DNA from: Mesorhizobium sp. WSM3862
GTDB taxonomy: Bacteria; Pseudomonadota; Alphaproteobacteria; Rhizobiales; Rhizobiaceae
Direction: 5' to 3'
Assembly: GCF_002294985.1 (NCBI RefSeq)
Contig: NZ_NSGE01000003.1
Span: 310,001 to 374,000 of the forward strand
DNA: 64,000 nt
The translations under genes and the position numbers were made by a program. Position 1 is the stretch's first letter; each line of letters begins with the position of its first letter. The notes beneath the pieces are model-generated. The model was given only the letters and a program-made list of their open reading frames with translations. It made no database searches and had not been told where the DNA came from. This document shows, piece after piece, positions 1 to 10,652 of this stretch.

Positions 1-118
1 CAGCGTTTCGCTAAAACAGCGATATCTAAAGCTTAGGCGCCCCGTTCAACTGTGTGCACCTTTCGGTTGTTCCAGCCGTTTTCTGTTTTTGCAAGCAGGT
101 TTTGGCATTCTCCGGCCC

Positions 119-565
119 ATGCTGAAGAACCGAAATTTCCTTGCTCCTTGGTTCCGTTTCCGGGCTGACGCCGCGGGCACATCGGCGGTCGAGTTCGCCA
201 TGCTGGCGCCGATCTTCATCCTGCTGTTGCTCGGAATGGTTGCATACGGAATCTATTTCGGCGCCAGCCATTCGGTCCAGCAGATCGCCGCGGACGCGGC
301 GCGAACGGCGATCGCCGGCCTCAACCAGACGGAGCGCCAAGCGCTGGTCACCGATTTCATCAGCCATGACGTCGCGGGCTATGCTTTTGTCGACCCGAAA
401 AAGCTGACGGTGGACGCCAAGGACAGTACCGTCGACGGCAGCCAGTTCATCGTCTCAGTCAGCTATGACGCGCGCGACCTGCCGATCTGGAGCCTGTTCC
501 GGACACTGCCGTTGGCGGGGACCACGATCCAGCGCCAGTCGACGATCCGGGTCGGAGGCATATGA
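119..565 (+). CDS. TadE-like pilus assembly protein
   Basis: Small protein of about 148 residues with the layout of TadE-family pseudopilins. A short basic N-terminus is followed by the conserved Ser-Ala-Val-Glu-Phe-Ala motif, with the Glu that TadE-like proteins place at the start of their single membrane helix. A hydrophobic helix (LAPIFILLLLGMVAYGI) and a soluble C-terminal part follow. The family acts in the envelope as a minor component of Flp/Tad pili. ATG at 119 is preferred over the in-frame TTG at 89 because it places the basic segment directly before the helix. The stop overlaps the start of the next gene by four bases, so translation is probably coupled. No other tad genes are visible; they may lie upstream of the window. 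Confidence 0.8.
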   Translation: MLKNRNFLAPWFRFRADAAGTSAVEFAMLAPIFILLLLGMVAYGIYFGASHSVQQIAADAARTAIAGLNQTERQALVTDFISHDVAGYAFVDPKKLTVDAKDSTVDGSQFIVSVSYDARDLPIWSLFRTLPLAGTTIQRQSTIRVGGI

Positions 566-2382
566 TGCGCTACTCCGCGGGGGGAGTGATGGACGCTGCG
601 CGACGGCTGATCGCCGATGGGCGCGCCAATTTCGCGGTTATGACCGCGCTCTGCACGCCAGTGGCGCTGACGCTGACCGCGTTCGCGATCGATGAGGGCT
701 CGCTCTATAACGAACGCCGCGCCGCGCAGTCGATCGTCGACCTCGCCGCGATCACCGCCGCCGCCAACATCAACAAAGCCCAGCAAGCCGTACTGACGAC
801 GTTGAAGGACAACGGAATCACGTCCGTCGCCGTGCAGCAGCAGGGCACCAACATCGTGCCGACCGCCAGCAAGGCGGTCGTCGAGGTCGTGCCCGGACGC
901 TATTCGGGGGTCAGTTCCATCGCGGCCGGCAGCCGCTTCGAAGCGGGCAAGCTGCCCTACAATGCCGTCCAGGTGTCGATGAAGAAGCTCGGCACGCTCT
1001 ATTTCGCCGCTTCGGTGATGGCCCCGCCGGTGATCGGCACGACAGCCACCGCAAGCGCCCAGCCCGCAGCAGCATTCTCGGTCGGATCGCGGCTCGCCAG
1101 CGTCAATGGCGGCATCCTCAACGCGCTGCTCGGCGCGCTTCTGGGCGGCAACCTCTCGCTCAGCGTGATGGACTACAATTCGCTGATCTCGGCCGATGTC
1201 GACGTGCTTTCCTTCACCGATGCGCTGGCGACGCAGCTGCGTCTGACCGGTGTTACCTATTCGGATGTGCTCGGCTCGAAGGCAACGGTCGGCCAGATCG
1301 CCACCGCGATGGCCAACGTGCCCGGGCTCGACCGCACCGCCAAGCTCGCGCTGCAGACTCTGGCCTTGAGCGCCACCAACTCGGTCAAGATCCCGCTTAG
1401 CCATCTCGTCGACCTCGGTTCGGTGGGCAGTCTGGGGCTCGGACAGAAGCCCGCCGGGCTTTCGGTCAGCGCCAGCGCCATGAGCATGCTGAGCGCAGCC
1501 GCGGCGCTCGCCAACGGCACGAACAAGGTTACGGTCGACCTCGGGGCGACGATACCGGGACTGACATCGACGACGCTCCAGGTCGCCATCGGCGAACCCA
1601 TGCAGTCCTCGCCATGGCTGGCGGTGGGAGAATTGGGCACGGTGGTGCGCACGGCGCAGACGCGCATCAAGCTCAATGCCAGCGTCGGGATTGGGAACGG
1701 GAACAACGGCAATGGCTTCGGCAACGGCACCGGAAATGGCACAGCCGGCATTAATCTGGGCGGCGGCGTCAAACTGCTTGCCGTCAACCTGCCGCTCAAT
1801 ATCGAGGTCGCTTATGCCGAAGCCAAGCTGACCGACATCAGCTGCCCGACCGGCCGCTCCAGCATCAAGGTCTCCATCGCCGCGCAGCCGGGCGTCGTCG
1901 CGGCCCATCTCGCCGACAGCAACGCCAGCGGCTTCGCGGATTTCGGCAAGCCGCAATCCTTCAGCGACGCCGACATCGCCGACGTCAGCCTCAAGATGAT
2001 GCTGATCAACCTCAATCTGCTGCAGATCAAGGGATCGTCGGCCTTCTCGGTCACCAGCATGGCGCCGACGAACCTGACCTTCAGCGCCACCGAGATCGCC
2101 AACAAGGCGATCAAGACAGTGTCGACCAAGAACCTGACGCAGTCGCTCACCGCCTCGCTGGTGAACAACCTGTCGCTGACGGTCAACGCGCTCGGCCTCG
2201 GTCTCGACGCGACCACCCTGCTCGGCACGGTGAAGCCGGCGGTGACGACGCTGCTCAACAGCGTCACCGCGCCGGTCGACAACCTCGTCTACAATGTGCT
2301 TGCGGTGCTTGGCGTGCATGTCGGCGAGGCCGATGTGCGGGTCACCGGCGCGACTTGCGGACGCTCGGTGCTGGTGCAGTAG
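562..2382 (+). CDS. TadG-like pilus assembly protein
   Basis: About 606 residues. The N-terminal region (FAVMTALCTPVALTLTAFAI) matches the Flp pilus-assembly TadG-like N-terminal domain, a membrane anchor followed by an acidic 'DEGSLYNERRAAQSIVDLAA' stretch. The rest is a long exported, repetitive Ala/Ser/Leu/Asn-rich domain with a Gly/Asn-rich run near residues 375-400 (GNGNNGNGFGNGTGNG type). A late cysteine pair (near 430 and 600) is the only Cys content I noticed. GGAGG at 554-558 serves ATG 562 or ATG 565. The gene overlaps the TadE-like gene by ATGA and ends six bases from the convergent alpha-glucosidase gene. The exact role of these proteins in the envelope is not well defined; the family call is from the N-terminus only. 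Confidence 0.75.
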   Translation: MMRYSAGGVMDAARRLIADGRANFAVMTALCTPVALTLTAFAIDEGSLYNERRAAQSIVDLAAITAAANINKAQQAVLTTLKDNGITSVAVQQQGTNIVPTASKAVVEVVPGRYSGVSSIAAGSRFEAGKLPYNAVQVSMKKLGTLYFAASVMAPPVIGTTATASAQPAAAFSVGSRLASVNGGILNALLGALLGGNLSLSVMDYNSLISADVDVLSFTDALATQLRLTGVTYSDVLGSKATVGQIATAMANVPGLDRTAKLALQTLALSATNSVKIPLSHLVDLGSVGSLGLGQKPAGLSVSASAMSMLSAAAALANGTNKVTVDLGATIPGLTSTTLQVAIGEPMQSSPWLAVGELGTVVRTAQTRIKLNASVGIGNGNNGNGFGNGTGNGTAGINLGGGVKLLAVNLPLNIEVAYAEAKLTDISCPTGRSSIKVSIAAQPGVVAAHLADSNASGFADFGKPQSFSDADIADVSLKMMLINLNLLQIKGSSAFSVTSMAPTNLTFSATEIANKAIKTVSTKNLTQSLTASLVNNLSLTVNALGLGLDATTLLGTVKPAVTTLLNSVTAPVDNLVYNVLAVLGVHVGEADVRVTGATCGRSVLVQ

Positions 2383-2388
2383 CGACCG

Positions 2389-4032
2389 TCAGCCAATTCT
2401 CCCGACGAAGCACCCTACAGGCGGCAGCGCCAGCGCAATTTCTCCGAGAACACCGCCAAGAACGCCGGCGACGTCTACGGCAAGAACCGTTATCTCGACA
2501 TCGCTGATCTCGGCCGGCAGCGCCCAGTTCGCCGGCTCACCAGCGAAGTTGAAGACGCATAACAAGTTCTCGTTTTCGCGCTGACGGATGAAAGCAAGCA
2601 CATCGCCCTCCGCCTCTAGGAACCGGATCGAGCCGGCGATCAGCGCCGGATGGCGCTTGCGAAAGGCCAGCATCGAGCGATAGGCGGCAAGGACAGAACC
2701 GTCCTCGCCCTCCTGCACATCGACCGCGCGGGCGCGATGCGACGGCGGTACCGGCAGCCAGGGCTTGCCCACGGAGAAGCCACCATTTTCGGCCCCGGCC
2801 TGCCACACCATCGGGGTGCGGCAGCCGTCCCTGCCCTTCACGCCCGGCCAAAAACGGATGCCCAGCGGATCGCGCAGGTCCTCATAGGCAAGCTCGGCTT
2901 CCTCCAGCCCAAGCTCCTCGCCCTGGTAGAGGCAGATCGAGCCGCGCAGGCAGGACAGCAGCGCGATCGCGAATTTCGCTACCGCATCAGGATTTTCGCC
3001 CGGCTGCGTCCAGCGGCTGACATGGCGCATGACGTCGTGGTTGGAGAAGGCCCAGCAGACCCAGCCGTCGGCAACCGCGTTCTCGAACGCCTCGACGCAG
3101 CCGCGCACATGGGCGGCCGAGAATTGCGGGCCGAGCAGGTCGAAGGTGTAGCACATCTGCAATTTGTCGCGGCCGGAGGTGTAGGCGGCGAGCGTCTGCA
3201 GCGAGCGCTCCTCGTCGCCCACTTCGCCGACGGCGGCACGGTCCGGATATTCGTCGAGCAACGCGCGCAAGCGCTTCAGGAAATCGAGATTCTCGGGGCG
3301 AGTCTTGTCGAAGAGATGCTCCTGGAAGGCGTAGGTGGTGGTGGCGACGTTGGTGCCGGCGACGCTTGAAGCCAGCGGAGGGTTGTCGCGCAGCCAGCGG
3401 TCGTGGACATAGTAGTTCACGGTATCCAGCCGGAATCCGTCAACGCCGCGCTCCAGCCAGAAGCGCACGGTGTCAAGGACCGCATCCTGCACCTCCGGAT
3501 TGTGGAAATTCAGATCCGGCTGCGCGGTGAGAAAATTGTGCATGTAGTATTGCCGGCGGGTGGCGTCCCACTCCCAGGCCGGCCCGCCGAACAGCGATTG
3601 CCAGTTGTTGGGCGCGCTGCCATCCGGCTTGGCGTCGGCCCAGACATACCAGTCCGCCTTGGCATTGTCGCGGCTGGCGCGGCTCTCGACAAACCATTCG
3701 TGCTTGTCGGACGAATGCGAGATCACCTGGTCGATGATGAGCTTGAGGCCAAGCCGGTGCGCCTCGGCGACCAGCGCGTCGAAATCCCCAAGTGTGCCGA
3801 ACATCGGATCGACATCGCGATAGTCCGACACGTCATAGCCCATGTCGGCCATCGGCGACTTGAAGAAGGGCGAGAGCCAGACGGCGTCGACGCCGAGCGA
3901 AGCGACATGGGCAAGACGCGACGTTATTCCCTTGAGATCGCCGCTGCCGTCGCCGGTCGTATCCTGGAAGGAGCGCGGATAGATCTGGTAGATCACGCAG
4001 CCGCGCCACCATTCGGCATTGTTACCAGCCAT
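2389..4032 (-). CDS. GH13 alpha-glucosidase
   Basis: 547-residue glycoside hydrolase family 13 enzyme of the alpha-glucosidase/oligo-1,6-glucosidase type. It opens with WWRGCVIYQIYPRSFQD, typical of this subfamily. The four catalytic regions are visible: DQVISHSS (region I), GFRLDTVNYY with the nucleophile Asp, AVGEVGD with the acid/base Glu, and FSNHDVMR with the transition-state Asp. It should release glucose from the non-reducing ends of short alpha-glucans, probably in the cytosol because no signal peptide is seen. The start ATG at 4032 shares one base with the glgX stop (TAATG), which fixes this start over a longer upstream reading. It is the last gene of the glg operon and would process the maltodextrins left by GlgP and GlgX. 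Substrate preference (trehalose, maltose, isomaltose) cannot be read from sequence. Confidence 0.88.
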   Translation of the reverse strand: MAGNNAEWWRGCVIYQIYPRSFQDTTGDGSGDLKGITSRLAHVASLGVDAVWLSPFFKSPMADMGYDVSDYRDVDPMFGTLGDFDALVAEAHRLGLKLIIDQVISHSSDKHEWFVESRASRDNAKADWYVWADAKPDGSAPNNWQSLFGGPAWEWDATRRQYYMHNFLTAQPDLNFHNPEVQDAVLDTVRFWLERGVDGFRLDTVNYYVHDRWLRDNPPLASSVAGTNVATTTYAFQEHLFDKTRPENLDFLKRLRALLDEYPDRAAVGEVGDEERSLQTLAAYTSGRDKLQMCYTFDLLGPQFSAAHVRGCVEAFENAVADGWVCWAFSNHDVMRHVSRWTQPGENPDAVAKFAIALLSCLRGSICLYQGEELGLEEAELAYEDLRDPLGIRFWPGVKGRDGCRTPMVWQAGAENGGFSVGKPWLPVPPSHRARAVDVQEGEDGSVLAAYRSMLAFRKRHPALIAGSIRFLEAEGDVLAFIRQRENENLLCVFNFAGEPANWALPAEISDVEITVLAVDVAGVLGGVLGEIALALPPVGCFVGRIG

Positions 4033-6032
4033 TACGAACCCTTCCCGGCACGGGCCTTTCCGGCCGCCCTGCGCTCGATCATGAAATTGACGGTGCGGCC
4101 GGGCAGCGGCCGCGCAAGGTCGATCGCCCGCGTGTCGATCGCCGGACGCCACTCGTAGCCATGTCGCAGCGGCAAGGAGAAGACGCATTGGCGGCGGTCG
4201 CCATTGACCATGACGGCAAGGCGACCGCGCTGGCTATCGCCGAGGATCATGACGAGGCGGTGACGGCCGGGATCGTTCCAGTCGGCCTCGCCGAGCGGTG
4301 CGCCGGTCTCGGTCAACCACTCGACGTCCGGGATTTCCATTCCGTCTGCAGCTTTGCCGGTCAGGAAATTCGTGTCGGATAACGGCGGAAAGGCACGGCG
4401 CAGTTGCCCAAGCGCTGCTGTGTACCGCTCCAGCGCCCGGTCGCGGCCGGCCCAGTCGAGCCAGGTGATGGCGTTGTCCTGCGCATAGGCGTTGTTGTTG
4501 CCCTTCTGTGTGCGGCCGAACTCGTCGCCGGCGGTCAGCATGATGGTGCCGCGCGAGGCAAAGAGCGTCGCAAGCAGCGCGCGCTGGTCATCGAAGCGGG
4601 CCTTGGCGATTTCGGCGTCATCCGTCTCGCCCTCGACACCGCTGTTCCACGACAGATTGTCATTGTGGCCGTCGCGATTGTGCTCGCCATTGGCCGCATT
4701 GTGCTTCTTCTCATAGGCAACGATGTCGGCCAGCGTCATGCCGTCATGCGCGGCGATGAAATTGACGCTGCGGCTCACCGGCTGCCCCGCCCCGCCGAAC
4801 ACATCGGAGGAACCGGCAAGCCGCGTGGCTAAAGCGCCGATCGCGCCCGCGTCGCCGCGCCAAAAGCGCCGGACGTCATCGCGATAGCGGTCGTTCCATT
4901 CAAGGTATGGCGGCCGGAAATTGCCGAGTTGGTAGCCGGTCGCGCCAATATCCCATGGCTCGGCGATCAGCACGCGGTCGGCGAGCACGGGGTCGCCGGC
5001 GATGGCTTCGAGAAGCGGCGCCTCCGGATCGAACGTGCCGTCAACGCGGCCGAGCACCGGCGCTAGATCGAAGCGGAAGCCGTCGACGCCGGCATGGCGG
5101 ACGAAATGGCGCAGCGTATCGAGCACCATCCTCTGCACGACCGGGTGGTCGCAGGCGACGGTGTTGCCGGTGCCGGTGTCATTGGCCAGTCGGCCGTCCG
5201 GCATGTGCCGGTAATAGGTCCGGGCGTCGAGGCCGCGCAGCGACAGTGTCGGCCCGAGCCGGTCGCTTTCGCCGGTGTGGTTGAAGACGAGGTCGAGGAT
5301 CGTGCCGATACCCGCTTCACTCAGCGCCGCGACGGTATCGCGCAATTCGCTCAGGCCGCCCGGTGCCAGGCGCGGATCGAGCGCCATGAAGGTGACGGGG
5401 TTGTAGCCCCAGGCATTGTTCAGCCCCAGCGGCGGCAGATGGCGCTCGTCGATCGAGGCCGGGATCGGCATCAACTCGACGGCGGAGACGCCGAGACGCT
5501 TCAGATGCTCGACGACAGCCGGATGGGCAAGCGCCGCGATGGTGCCCCGCTGGGCCTCGGGGACGTCCGGATGCAGCCTGGTGAAGGAGCGGACGTTGAG
5601 TTCGTAAATCAGGCCGCCGGGCCGGAACAGCAGCGGCTTCGCGGGCACAGGCTCAGGCAAAGAGCGCGCCACGGCCTTCGGCATGAGCGGCGCAGTGTCG
5701 GCGCCTTCATTGCGCCGCGCGGCCAGCCTCCAGTGATATTGGTATGGACGATCGACCTCGACGGCGTAGGGGTCGGCGAGAAGCTTGTTCGGATCGAACC
5801 ATAAGCCGCGCTCCGGCACGTAGTCACCGTCGGCGCGAAATCCGTAACGCGTGCCGTTCCCAAGGCCGGGGACAAGGAGTGCATGCACGCCCTCGCCTTC
5901 CGGTTTGAGTTCCAGCCGGTCGATCTCGCGCGCGCCGCTGTCGTCGAAGAGCGAGACCCAAAGACGCCTGGCCGATGAGGACCAAACGGCAAAGCGGATG
6001 CCTTCAGGCGTGATGATGGCGCCGAGGGTCAT
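4032..6032 (-). CDS. glgX: Glycogen debranching enzyme GlgX
   Basis: 666-residue GH13 isoamylase-type debranching enzyme that hydrolyses alpha-1,6 branches of phosphorylase-limited glycogen. An N-terminal CBM48-like domain (residues about 1-130, IRFAVWSSSARRLWVSLFD) precedes the catalytic barrel. Visible motifs are LDLVFNHTGE (region I), GFRFDLAPVLG with the nucleophile Asp, LIAEPWDIG with the acid/base Glu, and NFIAAHDGMTLAD (region IV), the usual GlgX set. ATG at 6032 is chosen because the longer reading runs into the upstream palindromic repeat. It lies downstream of pgm, separated by a 196-base gap filled by those repeats. It overlaps the alpha-glucosidase gene by one base. Confidence 0.93.
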   Translation of the reverse strand: MTLGAIITPEGIRFAVWSSSARRLWVSLFDDSGAREIDRLELKPEGEGVHALLVPGLGNGTRYGFRADGDYVPERGLWFDPNKLLADPYAVEVDRPYQYHWRLAARRNEGADTAPLMPKAVARSLPEPVPAKPLLFRPGGLIYELNVRSFTRLHPDVPEAQRGTIAALAHPAVVEHLKRLGVSAVELMPIPASIDERHLPPLGLNNAWGYNPVTFMALDPRLAPGGLSELRDTVAALSEAGIGTILDLVFNHTGESDRLGPTLSLRGLDARTYYRHMPDGRLANDTGTGNTVACDHPVVQRMVLDTLRHFVRHAGVDGFRFDLAPVLGRVDGTFDPEAPLLEAIAGDPVLADRVLIAEPWDIGATGYQLGNFRPPYLEWNDRYRDDVRRFWRGDAGAIGALATRLAGSSDVFGGAGQPVSRSVNFIAAHDGMTLADIVAYEKKHNAANGEHNRDGHNDNLSWNSGVEGETDDAEIAKARFDDQRALLATLFASRGTIMLTAGDEFGRTQKGNNNAYAQDNAITWLDWAGRDRALERYTAALGQLRRAFPPLSDTNFLTGKAADGMEIPDVEWLTETGAPLGEADWNDPGRHRLVMILGDSQRGRLAVMVNGDRRQCVFSLPLRHGYEWRPAIDTRAIDLARPLPGRTVNFMIERRAAGKARAGKGS

Positions 6033-6040
6033 GCGGGCGT

Positions 6041-6213
6041 CTCCCCTTCTCCCCTTGTGAGAGAAGGTGGATCGGCGCGCAGCGCCGAGACGGATGAGGG
6101 GCGTTGGAAGGAATGAGGCGTCGATGTTCTGGACACGGGTTTGCGCCAAGCTGGAGCACCCCTCAACCGTCCGAACTTCGCTCGGCCACCTTCTCCGACA
6201 AGGGGAGAAGGGG
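6041..6213. repeat. Pair of inverted palindromic (REP/RIME-like) elements
   Basis: Two copies of one intergenic element lie in opposite orientation between pgm and glgX. The left copy (about 6041-6104) reads CCCCTTCTCCCCTTGTGAGA, then an inner palindrome CGGCGCGCAGCGCCG, then ATGAGGGG. The right copy (about 6160-6213) is the same design on the other strand, with inner palindrome CCGAACTTCGCTCGG and the CTTCTCC/GGAGAAGG stem. Each copy can fold into two hairpins, and the pair can fold into one large cruciform. Elements of this kind are abundant in rhizobial intergenic DNA. They have no coding capacity I can support. Confidence 0.8.
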
Positions 6214-6228
6214 AAATCCTCACCACTT

Positions 6229-7860
<1,632 letters not shown>

Positions 7861-9306
7861 TCAGGCAGCCCTTTTTGAAAGCAGCAAGCGATAGAGTTCG
7901 ACATATTTCTCGGCGCTCTTGTCCCAGGAAACGTCGGCCTTCATGCCCTGGCGCTGGAGCGAGGCCCAGGCGGCTGGTCTGGCATGCGCTTCGACCAGGC
8001 GACGGATGGCGTGCAGGAGGGCGCCGCCATTGTTCGGCGCGAATTGGAAACCGGTGGCGACGCCGGCCGAAAGTGCCGCCTCGTTGGCGTCGATGATGGT
8101 GTCGGCGAGGCCGCCGGTGCGGGCGACGACCGGCACGCAGCCATAGCGCAATCCATAGAGCTGGGTCAGGCCGCAGGGCTCGAAGCGTGAAGGGATGACG
8201 ATGGCGTCGCAACCGCCCTGCATGATGTGGGAGAGCGCCTCGTCATAGCCGATGACGACGCCGACGCGGCCGCGATGCCGCGCGGCCGCGGCGAGCAGCG
8301 AGCCTTCGAGGCCGGCATCGCCCGAGCCCAGAACCGCCAGCCGTGCTCCGCGCTGAACGACGCCGTCGACGACCGCGGCCAATATGTCCATGCCCTTCTG
8401 CCAGGTCAGACGGCTGATCACGCAGACGATCGGGCTGTCGTCAGGCTCGAGACTGAAACGGTCCTCCACGGCCTTGCGGTTCAGGGCGCGCGCTTCCAGC
8501 GTCTCGGCCGAGTAGTTGGCTACCAGGTGCTTGTCGGTCGCCGGGTTCCAGATGTCGACATCGATGCCGTTGACGATGCCGTAGAGGTCGACGGCGCGCA
8601 TGTTGATCAGGCCGTCGAGGCCCATGCCGAATTCCGGCGAGCGGATTTCCTGCGCGTAGGTCGGGCTCACCGTGGTGATCGCCCAGGCGGCCTGCAGGCC
8701 GGCCTTGAGGAAGCCGACGCCGCCATAGTATTCGACGCCATCGAGCTGCATCGCCACGCCCGGCAGGCCGAGCTCGCCGAAAATGCCGGAGCCGAACTGT
8801 CCCTGAAAAGCAAGGTTGTGCACGGTGATCAGCGACGGCACGCCGATCGCGTTGCCGTAGCGCATATAGGCGAGCGTCATTGCCGACTGCCAGTCATGGG
8901 CATGCACGATATCTGGCTGGTAGCCGGAGATCGCGCCGCCGGCGATGTCGCCGCCGACCTGGCTCAGCGCCGCGAAGCGCCGCCAGTTGTCGGGCCAGTC
9001 GGAGCCGGAGGCGGTACCATAGGGCCCGCCCTGGCGGTCGAAAAGATGCGGCGCGTCGAGCACGAAGAGCTCGAGCTCGCCGATCTTGACCGCATGAACC
9101 GAAGCCTTGCCGCCCTGCAGCAGCGGGTACTGGTAGACGGCCTTCTTTTTCTTGAAGGCGTCCATCACCACCGGGTAGCCGGGGATGAGCGTGCGCATCG
9201 CCACGCCCTTGCTGGCGAGCGCGATCGGCAGGGCACCGGTCACGTCGGCAAGCCCGCCGGTCTTGATCAGCGGGAAGATTTCGGGCGTGACGGACAGAAC
9301 CTGCAT
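7861..9306 (-). CDS. glgA: Glycogen synthase (ADP-glucose)
   Basis: 481-residue GT5 glycogen synthase that transfers glucose from ADP-glucose to the growing alpha-1,4 chain. The N-terminal [13 protein letters not shown] motif holds the ADP-glucose-binding Lys of the KxGGL signature. The C-terminal half has [12 protein letters not shown] and [18 protein letters not shown] (the EX7E-type motif), followed by a TGGLADT loop. ATG at 9306 ([12 protein letters not shown]) is preferred over an upstream in-frame start because the family begins with this segment. Sits between glgC and pgm with a three-base gap to pgm. Confidence 0.95.
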   Translation of the reverse strand: MQVLSVTPEIFPLIKTGGLADVTGALPIALASKGVAMRTLIPGYPVVMDAFKKKKAVYQYPLLQGGKASVHAVKIGELELFVLDAPHLFDRQGGPYGTASGSDWPDNWRRFAALSQVGGDIAGGAISGYQPDIVHAHDWQSAMTLAYMRYGNAIGVPSLITVHNLAFQGQFGSGIFGELGLPGVAMQLDGVEYYGGVGFLKAGLQAAWAITTVSPTYAQEIRSPEFGMGLDGLINMRAVDLYGIVNGIDVDIWNPATDKHLVANYSAETLEARALNRKAVEDRFSLEPDDSPIVCVISRLTWQKGMDILAAVVDGVVQRGARLAVLGSGDAGLEGSLLAAAARHRGRVGVVIGYDEALSHIMQGGCDAIVIPSRFEPCGLTQLYGLRYGCVPVVARTGGLADTIIDANEAALSAGVATGFQFAPNNGGALLHAIRRLVEAHARPAAWASLQRQGMKADVSWDKSAEKYVELYRLLLSKRAA

Positions 9307-9330
9307 GCGCCTAAGATCCACGGCTAAAGT

Positions 9331-9398
9331 GACAGCTTGTTGATCAGGCTGACAACTTGCCGATCAACCCTATCAGGTTGACAGCTTGTTGATCATAT
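9331..9398. repeat. Short tandem repeat of the glgC 3' end
   Basis: On the minus strand the last codons of glgC contain TGATCAACAAGCTGTC. Two further copies follow after the stop toward glgA: TGATCGGCAAGTTGTC and TGATCAACAAGCTGTC. On the plus strand the three units begin near 9331, 9351 and 9380. The first and last units are identical, so this looks like a local duplication of the gene end. Confidence 0.7.
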
Positions 9399-10638
9399 CC
9401 TGAGTGATCAGGCATATGCCCTTTTCCGAAACGCGGAAGCGCTTGGCGTCGAGTGCCGCATCCTCGCCGACCACCAGTCCCTCCGGGATGTGGACGCCAT
9501 GGTCGATGACGACGCGCTTGAGGCGCGCGTTGCGCCCAACCTGAACGTCGGGCAGCATCACCACTTCCTCGAGCTTCGAATAGGAATTGATGCGCGCGCC
9601 GGTGAAGATCAGGCTGCGGCGCAGCGATGCGCCGGAAACGATGCAGTCGCCGGACACCAGCGAGGAGATCGCCTCGCCGCGACGGCCGTCCTCGTCATGC
9701 ACGAATTTGGCCGGCGGCTTCAATTCGGCATAGGTCCAGATCGGCCAATCCCGGTCGTAGAGATCGAGTTCGGGCGTGACATCGGTCAGGTCGATATTGG
9801 CTTCCCAATAGGCGTCCACCGTCCCGACGTCGCGCCAGTAAGGCTCCGACTCGTGCGAGGAGCGGACGCAGGATTTGGCGAAGCGGTGGGCGATCGCCTT
9901 ACCGTGCTGGACGATGTAGGGGATGATGTCCTTGCCGAAGTCGCGGCTGGATCCTGGCTCGGCCGCGTCGCGGCGCAACTGCTCCATCAGGAACTTGGTC
10001 TTGAAGACATAGATGCCCATCGAGGCCAGCGCATGGTCCGGCTTGTCCGGTATGCCGGGCGGGTCGGCGGGTTTCTCGACGAAGGAGATGATGGTGTCCT
10101 TCTTGTCGACATGCATGACGCCGAAGCCGGTCGCCTCCATGCGCGGCACTTCGAGGCAGCCGACGGTGACATCGGCGCCGGCATCGACGTGCTGGCGCAG
10201 CATCAGCTCGTAATCCATCTTGTAGATGTGGTCGCCGGCTAGGATGACCATGTATTCGGGGCCATAGGCCTCGATGATATCGATGTTCTGGTAGACCGCA
10301 TCCGCCGTGCCCTCGTACCACTGCGTTTCCGAGACGCGCTGCGAGGCGGGCAGGATGTCGAAGCTCTCGTTTCGTTCGGGGCGCAGGAAGTTCCAGCCAC
10401 GCTGCAGGTGGCGGATCAGCGAGTGCGCCTTGTATTGGGTGGCGACGCCGAGACGGCGAATGCCGGAGTTGAGCGCATTGGACAGCGCAAAATCGATGAT
10501 GCGCGTCTTGCCGCCGAAATAGACGGCGGGCTTGGCGCGCCGGTCGGTCAGCTCCTTGAGGCGGCTGCCGCGGCCGCCGGCCAGCACATAGGCCATGGCA
10601 TCGCGCGCCAGCGGCTGGGTTCTCTTGATCTCTGCCAT
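9373..10638 (-). CDS. glgC: Glucose-1-phosphate adenylyltransferase (ADP-glucose pyrophosphorylase)
   Basis: 421-residue enzyme making ADP-glucose from glucose-1-phosphate and ATP, the committed step of glycogen synthesis. The nucleotide loop [20 protein letters not shown] and the substrate motif VEKPADPP are clear, and the C-terminal left-handed beta-helix region ([20 protein letters not shown]) carries the allosteric part. Start ATG 10638 has a GGAGG Shine-Dalgarno just upstream. It lies 14 bases after glgB and is followed by the short repeat and glgA. The family is normally activated by glycolytic intermediates such as fructose-6-phosphate or pyruvate in alphaproteobacteria; the effector here cannot be read directly. 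Confidence 0.96.
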   Translation of the reverse strand: MAEIKRTQPLARDAMAYVLAGGRGSRLKELTDRRAKPAVYFGGKTRIIDFALSNALNSGIRRLGVATQYKAHSLIRHLQRGWNFLRPERNESFDILPASQRVSETQWYEGTADAVYQNIDIIEAYGPEYMVILAGDHIYKMDYELMLRQHVDAGADVTVGCLEVPRMEATGFGVMHVDKKDTIISFVEKPADPPGIPDKPDHALASMGIYVFKTKFLMEQLRRDAAEPGSSRDFGKDIIPYIVQHGKAIAHRFAKSCVRSSHESEPYWRDVGTVDAYWEANIDLTDVTPELDLYDRDWPIWTYAELKPPAKFVHDEDGRRGEAISSLVSGDCIVSGASLRRSLIFTGARINSYSKLEEVVMLPDVQVGRNARLKRVVIDHGVHIPEGLVVGEDAALDAKRFRVSEKGICLITQDMINKLST

Positions 10639-10652
10639 CGTTTGCCTCCCTC

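Noticed and set aside
463..2319. 618-residue minus-strand frame opposite the TadG-like gene
   Set aside because: Composition is Arg/His/Gly/Asp-rich with no motifs. The plus-strand frame has a clear pilus-assembly N-terminus, a ribosome site and an ATGA overlap with its partner.
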